Part shown: positions 1 to 4,823 of the stretch, piece by piece | Position numbering within the stretch: the stretch's first letter is position 1 | Layout of the letters: every line of letters begins with the position of its first letter | Assembly (NCBI GenBank): GCA_035260725.1 | Contig: DATFUR010000011.1 | Location: forward strand, 1-27,060 | Reading direction: 5' to 3' | DNA: 27,060 nucleotides | Source: DASRFS01 sp035260725 | GTDB lineage: Bacteria > Patescibacteriota > Microgenomatia > Levybacterales > UBA12049 | Notes under the pieces: generated by a model | Told to the model about the DNA's origin: nothing | What the model saw: the letters and a program-made list of their open reading frames with translations, nothing else | The model's database searches: none | Position numbers and translations under genes: made by a program

Positions 1-7
1 TGAACCC

Positions 8-229
8 ATGAAACCAAATATTTTAGTAGTGGTTGATAAGGGCCTCGCGTGGAACGCCTTTACAAGTGTTCCCTGTAACATCTATGTCCAGAATGTGGAT
101 CGTGGAATTTTTCATATTTTGGGGTCAGTTATAAACAAAGAGGAAATTAAAAAAGCAAAATTATTGGCAACGTACGTTGATCCCCTGCTTTTGTCTTTGA
201 TTATAAAAAAGGAAGGAAAAGCAAAATAA
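8..229 (+). CDS. hypothetical protein, 73 aa
   Basis: I do not recognise this short protein. It starts at ATG, ends at TAA and has a plausible composition: a hydrophobic N-terminal strand (ILVVVDKG), a mixed middle and a lysine-rich tail. There is no signal peptide and no clear membrane helix. A perfect 7-bp hairpin follows the stop codon at once. The upstream gene is outside the window, so operon membership cannot be judged. It could be the last gene of an operon entering from the left. It is probably real but without assignable function. Confidence 0.45.
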   Translation: MKPNILVVVDKGLAWNAFTSVPCNIYVQNVDRGIFHILGSVINKEEIKKAKLLATYVDPLLLSLIIKKEGKAK

Positions 230-231
230 AT

Positions 232-251
232 TTGTCGCGAAGAGGCGACAA
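232..251 (+). other. perfect hairpin after the first gene
   Basis: TTGTCGC at 232-238 and GCGACAA at 245-251 form a 7-bp perfect stem with a 6-nt loop, 2 nt after the stop codon at 227-229. No T-run follows, so it is not a classical intrinsic terminator. It may stabilise the 3' end or terminate weakly. The rest of 252-420 shows no clear gene or RNA, only AT-rich sequence and a run of eight C at 398-405. Confidence 0.4.
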
Positions 252-423
252 GAAATAGCCTACATCTTTAACACTCCGAAAACTTTGTAGATAAGCATTT
301 TTCCCACTTTCCCTTCATACTTTAAGAATAGATCTTTTGATCTTAACAATCAAATCAAGTCGTAGAACAACGATTATACGGCGCGGGGAAATAAGATCCC
401 CCCCCAAGCTAGAAGAAAAAGAG

Positions 424-519
424 ATGGGACAGAATTATGAAATAAATTATTCATATAGGAATGGTGTAAAGTATTGTATAAGATTGCCAATTGTTGATCT
501 TAAAAAAGGTTATTTCTAA
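424..519 (+). CDS. possible 31-aa small ORF (doubtful)
   Basis: An ATG at 424 opens a 31-codon frame ending at 519. The frame extends upstream to a TTG at 337, but that extension crosses the eight-C run at 398-405 and looks unlike protein (arginine and serine rich). The short product is tyrosine-rich and matches nothing I know. Its end overlaps the 3' end of the opposite-strand gene by 4 nt. An A-rich stretch with AAGAAAAAGAG precedes the ATG and is a weak ribosome binding site at best. I list it only because the 230-516 interval has no other candidate gene. Confidence 0.15.
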   Translation: MGQNYEINYSYRNGVKYCIRLPIVDLKKGYF

Positions 520-1163
520 AGATGCCCTAGATTAACCAGGAGTTGTCCGATACTTGACAATATACTCTTTAAAGTAAAAACAAATCCCTCCCACACAGTC
601 TTTAATCCTACTATGCCGTCGATGACAGTAATAACTGTTAAGATTAAAATTAAAAAATTAGTCTTGCTCTGTTTTTCCGCGTTTTCGTCTTTTATGTAAA
701 ATTGATTGCCAAAGCTGTTGGGTGCGGGGGTGTTACTATAAGAATATAAAATTGGAGCTTTGCTAACTTCGTCTGTTTGGTACCCATCGATTAGTTGTGC
801 AATATTATCACAGATAATTTTTCCTTGGAGAAACATGACTCCATTTAAGGGCGTGCTTACCTTGTCAATCCATATAATAATTTCGTTATTTGGATCCAGC
901 ACGTTAATTTTTGCTTCGTTGAAATAAATAGAGTATTCCTTATTATGGATACTCCGAAGGTTAACGTTGTTAATTTTTCCGCCTGGAAAGATATGATCTC
1001 CAATATTCTTTAGTTTGAGTCCTATTCTAAAAGTTTCGAATTGCGTAGGGTAGTATGTATATGATCTCTTAAGAAGAGAGAGTATGCGTAGTTTTAATTT
1101 TGTTGTCCACAAGGTAGGCTCAGATTTTATTTCAAATTGCAATTTATGTCGAAGGTTGTCCAT
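516..1163 (-). CDS. hypothetical membrane-associated protein, 215 aa
   Basis: I do not recognise this protein. The first 165 residues look soluble and beta-rich, with alternating hydrophobic and polar residues (for example NEIIIWIDKV). A hydrophobic stretch at about residues 170-187 (FLILILTVITVIDGIVGL) and a second weaker one at about 192-215 suggest a C-terminal membrane anchor or hairpin. ATG start at 1163. It lies downstream of the HEPN-like module on the same strand, separated by 83 nt that contain a strong inverted repeat, so it is probably a separate unit. An effector or membrane-sensor role would be a guess. Confidence 0.55.
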   Translation of the reverse strand: MDNLRHKLQFEIKSEPTLWTTKLKLRILSLLKRSYTYYPTQFETFRIGLKLKNIGDHIFPGGKINNVNLRSIHNKEYSIYFNEAKINVLDPNNEIIIWIDKVSTPLNGVMFLQGKIICDNIAQLIDGYQTDEVSKAPILYSYSNTPAPNSFGNQFYIKDENAEKQSKTNFLILILTVITVIDGIVGLKTVWEGFVFTLKSILSSIGQLLVNLGHL

Positions 1164-1220
1164 TTACTGACCCATATTATTCCTACACTCTTACAAAGTC
1201 AATTCCCTCTTTAAAGAAGT

Positions 1221-1241
1221 AATGCAAGAAAATCTTGCATT
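1221..1241 (-). terminator. 8-bp perfect inverted repeat, possible terminator or operator
   Basis: AATGCAAG at 1221-1228 and CTTGCATT at 1234-1241 form a perfect 8-bp stem with loop AAAAT. Read on the minus strand it follows the HEPN-like gene stop at 1247 directly and is trailed by ACTTCTTT, a weak T-rich tail. It may end that operon. It could equally be a dimeric operator upstream of the gene starting at 1163. Confidence 0.45.
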
Positions 1242-1246
1242 GGAGA

Positions 1247-1762
1247 CTAGGTAATTTTGTTAAGCAATTTACCTATTACATAACCAATAGAGTCTAGCTG
1301 ATCTTTATTATAGCTACGATCTACTATGGTAAGGGATTGTAGATGTATTTTATTTCTCAATATTCGAACTTTATCCATTTTCACAAAAAAGGCGTTAGAA
1401 AAAATACCCAAATCTTTAGATATTTTATTAACTTTAACAAAGTCGGTTTTATTTGTTAATTGGAAAGGCAATTTTCTTCTTTTACAAACAGATAAGCGAT
1501 GAGTAGTAGGCTGATGTGAATCAGGTAAGTCGTGAGTTTCAAAACATTCCCACCCTTCATCAGGAGGTATCATTCCTCCATCTAACTTATCTTTAAGAAG
1601 CGTGTGAGCTAAAGCTTCAGCTACCGCCGCTGCTAATAATATCGAAACTCTATAATATCCACTTTTTGCTTTACCATTAACACTATTCGCATGGTTAATT
1701 TGGAGTGAGATCTGAACAATGTTCCATTCTATATTAGACTTTAAAGTTGCAGTAAGTGGCAT
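1247..1762 (-). CDS. HEPN-like protein, possible RNase toxin-type, 171 aa
   Basis: No close family is recognised, but the layout fits a HEPN-like all-helical domain. An N-terminal helix ILLAAAVAEALAHTLLK at about residues 41-57 resembles the first HEPN helix. A C-terminal helix carries VRILRNKIHLQ, in which R133, R136, N137 and H140 give an R-x6-H (or RN-x2-H) arrangement. HEPN RNases use an R-x4-6-H motif, often with Asn after the Arg. The middle (about 60-110) is an insert with several His and Cys. The ATG at 1762 lies 9 nt after the stop of a small basic protein, so the two are likely cotranslated. HEPN proteins are common in toxin-antitoxin and anti-phage systems, so a toxin-like role is an inference. 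It could also be a non-catalytic helical domain. Confidence 0.5.
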   Translation of the reverse strand: MPLTATLKSNIEWNIVQISLQINHANSVNGKAKSGYYRVSILLAAAVAEALAHTLLKDKLDGGMIPPDEGWECFETHDLPDSHQPTTHRLSVCKRRKLPFQLTNKTDFVKVNKISKDLGIFSNAFFVKMDKVRILRNKIHLQSLTIVDRSYNKDQLDSIGYVIGKLLNKIT

Positions 1763-1771
1763 AAGTTACTC

Positions 1772-1960
1772 TTAACGAGATACTTTATTGAGAGCTTTAC
1801 TTAAAGAGGGCAGACCTTCTTTTTTCAAATAAGTACTCAACTTCATATCTCCTCTGGCTCCATTAAATTTAACAGAATAGTTTTTTTCTATCGTTCTAAT
1901 TAAGGTATCTCCTCTTTTTCTTTGAAATTGTCCTGAGGTTGTCTTTTTGTTGGATATCAT
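1772..1960 (-). CDS. small basic protein upstream of the HEPN-like gene, 62 aa
   Basis: Starting at ATG 1960 gives a 62-residue basic protein with segments SGQFQRKRGDTLIRTIEK and RGDMKLSTYLKKEG. I have an impression of similar small unknown proteins in bacterial genomes, but cannot name a family. The frame can be extended upstream to GTG at 2056 (94 aa). That extension runs through a ten-C tract (2014-2023) and a Pro-Pro-Pro stretch that look non-coding, so the shorter start is preferred, although no clear Shine-Dalgarno precedes it. Its stop lies 9 nt before the HEPN-like start. The small-then-larger order is typical of antitoxin-toxin pairs, but antitoxin function is an inference. Confidence 0.5.
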   Translation of the reverse strand: MISNKKTTSGQFQRKRGDTLIRTIEKNYSVKFNGARGDMKLSTYLKKEGLPSLSKALNKVSR

Positions 1961-2013
1961 ATGTATGGTAAGTTTCTTGACCCATCTTACCACAACCTTG
2001 CAAATGGAGCCAT

Positions 2014-2023
2014 GGGGGGGGGG
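2014..2023. repeat. ten-G homopolymer (ten C on the minus strand)
   Basis: A run of ten G, far longer than expected in this AT-rich sequence, lies 54 nt before the preferred start at 1960 and inside the frame of the 94-aa extended version. Such tracts can slip during replication and switch expression. They are also a frequent site of sequencing error. Confidence 0.8.
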
Positions 2024-2061
2024 CTTACTTGATTTCATCTTATTAAAGTACCACACCTTTT

Positions 2062-2191
2062 TAGCCTCAAACTCATAATTTTAGCAATTAGGTTCACTAT
2101 TTTGCTCACTTTTGCTAATTTTGCTCATTTCCAATGCAAGTCCCTCTAGCCTCAACACCCAACTTTAAGAAATATGTTATACTTGAGGCTA
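2062..2191. promoter_or_regulatory. three copies of 9-bp box TAGCCTCAA (two direct, one inverted)
   Basis: TAGCCTCAA occurs at 2062-2070 and 2147-2155, and as its reverse complement TTGAGGCTA at 2183-2191. Between the boxes lies a short tandem pattern based on TTTTGCT (about 2100-2127). The boxes sit between the start of the minus-strand HEPN-like module and tRNA-Leu. The inverted copy touches the tRNA-Leu -10 region. They look like repressor sites or a long hairpin. Which gene they control is unknown. Confidence 0.5.
2175..2183 (+). promoter_or_regulatory. extended -10 promoter of tRNA-Leu
   Basis: TATACT at 2178-2183 is preceded by TGT at 2175-2177, an extended -10 element. No good -35 hexamer is present at the usual distance. 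Transcription would start near 2190, about 12 nt before the tRNA. Confidence 0.5.
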
Positions 2192-2201
2192 CGCTATGCG
2201 A

Positions 2202-2284
2202 GCCGCGGTGGTGGAATGGTATACACAGAGGCCTTAAGAGCCTCCGTTAGCAATAGCATGCGAGTTCGACTCTCGCCCGCGGTA
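2202..2284 (+). tRNA. tRNA-Leu (anticodon TAA)
   Basis: Acceptor stem GCCGCGG at 2202-2208 pairs with CCGCGGT at 2277-2283 (one G-U pair), discriminator A at 2284. The anticodon arm has stem GAGGC/GCCTC and loop CTTAAGA, giving TAA. A variable arm longer than usual fits the class II tRNA-Leu shape. The T arm has GTTCGA. The 3' CCA is not encoded. Confidence 0.93.
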
Positions 2285-2320
2285 CATCTGCAAGGCAGAA
2301 TAAGATTCTGATATGCAGAA

Positions 2321-2396
<76 letters not shown>

Positions 2397-2420
2397 ATTT
2401 ATTTATGCTAATATAATTTT

Positions 2421-3191
2421 ATGGATTTTATTCACTCATTTATTCTCGCGGCAATAGAAGGAGTCGCAGAATTTCTCCCCATCTCCTCTACAGGGCACCT
2501 AATAATAGTATCCAAGCTTCTAGCAATCCCCCAAACCGATTTTGTAAAAAGTTTCGAGATAGCAATTCAGTCCGGAGCAATCCTTGCAGTAGTTATTTTA
2601 TATTGGAAACAGATTTTAAGCGACAGAAAAATATTTAAAAATATTGCTTACGCTTTTGTTCCCACGGCAGTTGTCGGATTTGTTCTCTACAAATTCATAA
2701 AAGGATTTCTAATTGGAAATCTTCAGATTACCCTACTTATGCTTGTTTTGGGAGGAGTTGCAATAATTTTTCTTGAAAAATACTTTAAAAAGTCGGAGCA
2801 AAAGCTCTCCATCCAGGACTTAACAATAAAACAGTCGGCATTTATTGGACTTGTCCAGTCTATTGCAGTTGTGCCCGGAGTCTCCCGCGCTGCCGCAACC
2901 ATATTGGGCGGAATGGGCATTGGGCTAAGACGGGAAGAGGCAACAAGGTTTTCTTTTATGCTTGCTATTCCTACAATGTTTGCCGCAACCGGATATGATT
3001 TGCTAAAAAGTGCATCGAGTTTTAACTCATCGCAGATTCAAGTCTTGGCTTTTGGATTTTTGGTTTCTTTTGTCTTTGCATTTCTTGCCGTCCGCTGGTT
3101 TATAGCCTATGTTAGAAGCAGAACTCTAATTCCTTTTGGCATTTATAGAATAGTCGCCGGAATTGTTCTCTACCTAATTCTTCAACATTGA
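2421..3191 (+). CDS. uppP: undecaprenyl-diphosphatase UppP (BacA family)
   Basis: This integral membrane enzyme dephosphorylates undecaprenyl pyrophosphate, recycling the lipid carrier for peptidoglycan and other envelope polymers. The 256-aa length is typical. The first signature, residues 13-26 (EGVAEFLPISSTGH), carries the conserved Glu, the SST and the His. The second, at about 152-160 (PGVSRAAAT), carries the catalytic Ser-Arg pair, with Ala where many homologues have a second Ser. Seven to eight hydrophobic segments fill the rest. The ATG at 2421 is 24 nt after tRNA-Pro. A possible -10 (TATGCT, 2404-2409) would give a 5-nt leader. The gene ends 26 nt before the promoter of a small RNA. 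Confidence 0.95.
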   Translation: MDFIHSFILAAIEGVAEFLPISSTGHLIIVSKLLAIPQTDFVKSFEIAIQSGAILAVVILYWKQILSDRKIFKNIAYAFVPTAVVGFVLYKFIKGFLIGNLQITLLMLVLGGVAIIFLEKYFKKSEQKLSIQDLTIKQSAFIGLVQSIAVVPGVSRAAATILGGMGIGLRREEATRFSFMLAIPTMFAATGYDLLKSASSFNSSQIQVLAFGFLVSFVFAFLAVRWFIAYVRSRTLIPFGIYRIVAGIVLYLILQH

Positions 3192-3216
3192 CCTAGTTTG
3201 ACCCAAATGATCCTAG

Positions 3217-3245
3217 TTGACTTACCGTAAACTTACATGTAATAT
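3217..3245 (+). promoter_or_regulatory. promoter of small RNA copy 1
   Basis: -35 TTGACT at 3217-3222, 17-bp spacer, -10 TAATAT at 3240-3245 immediately preceded by TG. Predicted start is about 3252. A TTGAC-to-GATCC block at 3198-3213 just upstream has a similar counterpart at copy 2. Confidence 0.65.
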
Positions 3246-3251
3246 GTACAA

Positions 3252-3357
3252 ACTATCCTTAAAAAAGATAAGGAACATTTCCCCTTAAAAGGAAAAGTTC
3301 GCAACTTCCCCTTAAAAGGAAGAGGCAGGAAAGGACCACCGCAAGGTGGTTTTTTTC
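3252..3357 (+). ncRNA. structured small RNA, copy 1 (unrecognised family)
   Basis: The predicted transcript of about 105 nt folds into four hairpins. A: TATC 3254-3257 with GATA 3267-3270. B: GAAC-A-TTTCC 3273-3282 with GGAAA-A-GTTC 3291-3300, loop CCTTAAAA. Linker GCAA 3301-3304. C: CTTCC 3305-3309 with GGAAG 3318-3322, again loop CCTTAAAA. Single strand AGGCAGGAAAGGA 3323-3335. Terminator: CCACC 3336-3340 with GGTGG 3345-3349, GCAA tetraloop, seven T. No credible open reading frame runs through it. Copy 2 at 3968-4070 keeps the layout, the CCTTAAAA loop of C, both GCAA elements and AGGCAGGAAA, while the stems differ by compensatory changes. I cannot match it to 6S RNA, tmRNA, SRP RNA, RNase P or a known riboswitch. 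It could act in trans as a regulator. Confidence 0.75.
3336..3356 (+). terminator. intrinsic terminator of small RNA copy 1
   Basis: CCACC/GGTGG stem with a GCAA tetraloop followed by seven T (3350-3356). It also seals transcription coming from uppP before the gene starting at 3407. Confidence 0.88.
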
Positions 3358-3369
3358 TTATTTGGCTAA

Positions 3370-3398
3370 TTGACAATTCAATTTTCTAGATATACACT
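3370..3398 (+). promoter_or_regulatory. promoter of the 98-aa gene
   Basis: Perfect -35 TTGACA at 3370-3375, 17-bp spacer, -10 TACACT at 3393-3398 (or TATACA at 3391-3396 with a 15-bp spacer). Only 8 nt separate TACACT from the ATG at 3407, so the mRNA should be leaderless or nearly so. Confidence 0.65.
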
Positions 3399-3406
3399 CC
3401 AATTAG

Positions 3407-3703
3407 ATGAGAGCCGAATTGGGTCAAATAGTCGCAGCTAGGCTTGATATTGTTACCTCAAAGATTAAGCGAACGGATGTGGAAACTTCTTATATTCCGC
3501 AAAATGACCCGTTTGAATCCTTAGATACCTCTGCTCCAACTAAAGTTGATTTTCACACTAGGTATAATTCTGCAGGAGACGTTGATCGCAGAATAGCACA
3601 TATTAAAGATGCGGAAGGTCATCTTTTGTCTAGGCGTGTTTTCTTTTCCGCTTCAGCTGAATCTAGGGAATTCGGTGAACTTATACCTCAGCATAGCCAT
3701 TAA
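3407..3703 (+). CDS. hypothetical protein, 98 aa
   Basis: I do not recognise this protein. It is soluble and charged, with no signal peptide or membrane helix. A helix-like N-terminus is followed by a Ser/Asp/Pro-rich stretch and a C-terminal segment with DRRIAHIKDAEGHLLSRR. It is a monocistronic gene with its own good promoter, placed between small RNA copy 1 and the tRNA-Gly/tRNA-Arg pair. There is no Shine-Dalgarno, which fits a leaderless mRNA. Confidence 0.6.
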   Translation: MRAELGQIVAARLDIVTSKIKRTDVETSYIPQNDPFESLDTSAPTKVDFHTRYNSAGDVDRRIAHIKDAEGHLLSRRVFFSASAESREFGELIPQHSH

Positions 3704-3705
3704 TA

Positions 3706-3734
3706 TTGATCCCAAATTCTCCTTCTGATATACT
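3706..3734 (+). promoter_or_regulatory. promoter of tRNA-Gly/tRNA-Arg
   Basis: -35 TTGATC at 3706-3711, 17-bp spacer, -10 TATACT at 3729-3734 with an extended TGA before it (3726-3728). The predicted start, about 3741, is just before the tRNA at 3747. Confidence 0.7.
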
Positions 3735-3746
3735 CAATTAAAGTTT

Positions 3747-3820
3747 GCGGGTGTAGTTCAATGGTAGAACGCGACTTTTCCAAAGTCGTCACGAGAGTTC
3801 GATTCTCTTCACCCGCTCCA
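3747..3820 (+). tRNA. tRNA-Gly (anticodon TCC), CCA encoded
   Basis: Acceptor GCGGGTG pairs with CACCCGC. Discriminator T at 3817, CCA at 3818-3820. Anticodon stem CGACT/AGTCG with loop TTTCCAA gives TCC. The next tRNA begins 2 nt later, so the two are cotranscribed. Confidence 0.95.
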
Positions 3821-3821
3821 T

Positions 3822-3894
3822 GCGCCCGTAGCTCAACGGATAGAGCAGGTCGGTTCTAACGACAAGGTTGGGGGTTCGATTCCCTTCGGGCGCA
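3822..3894 (+). tRNA. tRNA-Arg (anticodon TCT)
   Basis: Acceptor GCGCCCG pairs with CGGGCGC, discriminator A at 3894, no encoded CCA. The anticodon loop GTTCTAA gives TCT. The anticodon arm is unusual: the outer 27-43 pair is G·A and position 32 is G instead of a pyrimidine. The T stem has two G-U pairs. The overall cloverleaf is intact. Confidence 0.9.
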
Positions 3895-3932
3895 CAATTA
3901 ATATTGACTCGATTTGATCCACAAACTGCCTA

Positions 3933-3961
3933 TTGACTTGTCTTCTGCTTGCCTGTATATT
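3933..3961 (+). promoter_or_regulatory. promoter of small RNA copy 2
   Basis: -35 TTGACT at 3933-3938, 17-bp spacer, -10 TATATT at 3956-3961 immediately preceded by TG, as at copy 1. Predicted start is about 3968. Confidence 0.75.
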
Positions 3962-3967
3962 ACTTTT

Positions 3968-4070
3968 CACTATCAACTAAAAAGGATAGGGTAAATCAAT
4001 CGCAAGAAAGATTTACGCAAGTCCCCTTAAAAGGACAGGCAGGAAAATGCCTCCGCAAGGAGGTTTTTTC
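3968..4070 (+). ncRNA. structured small RNA, copy 2 (unrecognised family)
   Basis: This is the second copy of the RNA at 3252-3357. A: CTATC 3970-3974 with GATAG 3985-3989. B: GTAAATC 3991-3997 with GATTTAC 4010-4016, a 12-nt loop and a sequence unrelated to copy 1. Linker GCAA 4017-4020. C: GTCC 4021-4024 with GGAC 4033-4036, loop CCTTAAAA 4025-4032. Single strand AGGCAGGAAAATG 4037-4049. Terminator: CCTCC 4050-4054 with GGAGG 4059-4063, GCAA tetraloop, six T. The stem of C changes T-A to G-C relative to copy 1, and the terminator stem changes A-T to T-A, so pairing is kept while sequence is not. It lies between tRNA-Arg and tRNA-His. Confidence 0.75.
4050..4069 (+). terminator. intrinsic terminator of small RNA copy 2
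   Basis: CCTCC/GGAGG stem, GCAA tetraloop, six T at 4064-4069. It separates the RNA from the tRNA-His promoter, whose -35 begins 2 nt later. Confidence 0.88.
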
Positions 4071-4099
4071 TTGGGAATTTTAGATTTCTCTGGTATAAT
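4071..4099 (+). promoter_or_regulatory. promoter of tRNA-His
   Basis: -35 TTGGGA at 4071-4076, 17-bp spacer, perfect -10 TATAAT at 4094-4099 with an extended TGG (4091-4093). The predicted start is about 4106, next to the tRNA. Confidence 0.75.
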
Positions 4100-4109
4100 T
4101 TGCTTACGC

Positions 4110-4185
4110 GGTGGGTGTAGCTCAATGGTAGAGCGCTAGCTTGTGGAGCTGGATGTTGCGGGTTCGATCCCCGTCACTCACCCCA
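4110..4185 (+). tRNA. tRNA-His (anticodon GTG), CCA encoded
   Basis: The extra G at 4110 (position -1) pairs with discriminator C at 4182, the hallmark of tRNA-His. Acceptor GTGGGTG pairs with CACTCAC (one G-U pair). Anticodon stem CTAGC/GCTGG with loop TTGTGGA gives GTG. CCA at 4183-4185. Confidence 0.95.
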
Positions 4186-4206
4186 AGTTTTTTATCTTCA
4201 GGAATT

Positions 4207-4767
4207 ATGTCTACAATAAGTTTTGAATCCAAACTCTTTAAAATTAAAGATTGGACTATCCTTCATCTAACACCAGAAGCAAGCGATAAACTTCCGTCCA
4301 GAGGCATGATTATGGTTAAGGGGACTATGAATGGCGTTCCTTTTAAAACCTTGCTCGAACCGGATGGAAGATATGCGCCAGGGCGACAAACAAGTCACTG
4401 GTTTAGACCTGACAAAAAATTACTTGATGACGCTCGTGCTGCGGCAGGCGATACTGTACGAGTTTCGCTTGAACCGACCAAAGAGTGGATAGAGCCGGAA
4501 GTTCCCGAGGATTTGAAGAAGGCTCTTTCGACTTCCCAAAAAGCAGAGGATCTATGGATGGATATTACGCCAATGGCGCGCTGGGACTGGATCCGCTGGA
4601 TACGAGCTGTTAAAACTCCGGAAACCCGCCAAAAGCATATTGAAGTTGTTCTATCAAAACTCAACAAAGGTACGAGAAGGCCATGTTGTTTTAACCGTAA
4701 CTTATGCAGCGAGCCATATGTATCACATAATTGGGTACTCCTCGAACCGGCGCAAACGATCCTTTAA
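4207..4767 (+). CDS. DUF1905 / YdeI-OmpD-associated family protein, 186 aa
   Basis: The frame runs back into tRNA-His, so the ATG at 4207 (after TCAGGAATT) is the sensible start. The N-terminal half matches the DUF1905 pattern: a short beta barrel with SRGMIMVKGTMNGVPF at about residues 30-45, then GDTVRVSLEP. The second half matches the YdeI/OmpD-associated (OmdA) helical domain: VPEDLKKAL, ARWDWIRWIRAVKTPETRQKHIE, then a conserved end with RRPCCFNRNLC. The family is annotated as bacteriocin-protection-like on thin evidence, and its biochemical role is unknown. It is cytosolic, with no signal peptide. It could be cotranscribed with tRNA-His by read-through. Confidence 0.78.
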   Translation: MSTISFESKLFKIKDWTILHLTPEASDKLPSRGMIMVKGTMNGVPFKTLLEPDGRYAPGRQTSHWFRPDKKLLDDARAAAGDTVRVSLEPTKEWIEPEVPEDLKKALSTSQKAEDLWMDITPMARWDWIRWIRAVKTPETRQKHIEVVLSKLNKGTRRPCCFNRNLCSEPYVSHNWVLLEPAQTIL

Positions 4768-4823
4768 ATAAGCTACTAAAAAATATTTAAAATTGTGTTA
4801 GAATTAGTTCTTAATAGCCACTC

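Noticed and set aside
337..423. Upstream extension of the small frame from TTG 337
   Set aside because: It passes through the eight-C run, has arginine/serine-rich unnatural composition and no ribosome binding site.
1961..2056. 94-aa version of the small basic protein starting at GTG 2056
   Set aside because: The first 32 residues come from the ten-C tract and flanking sequence and look non-coding; the conserved-looking part begins at ATG 1960.
3252..3335. CsrB/RsmY-type RNA because of repeated GGA
   Set aside because: Most GGA triplets lie in stem 3' strands rather than in hairpin loops as CsrA needs, and no csrA is present in the window.
3336..3356. GGTGGT near the small-RNA terminator as a T-box riboswitch element
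   Set aside because: The bases are simply the 3' side of the terminator stem. No Stem I, specifier loop or antiterminator alternative is present, and no aminoacyl-tRNA synthetase gene follows either copy.
4141..4206. N-terminal extension of the DUF1905 gene
   Set aside because: It lies within tRNA-His; the ATG at 4207 begins the family domain.
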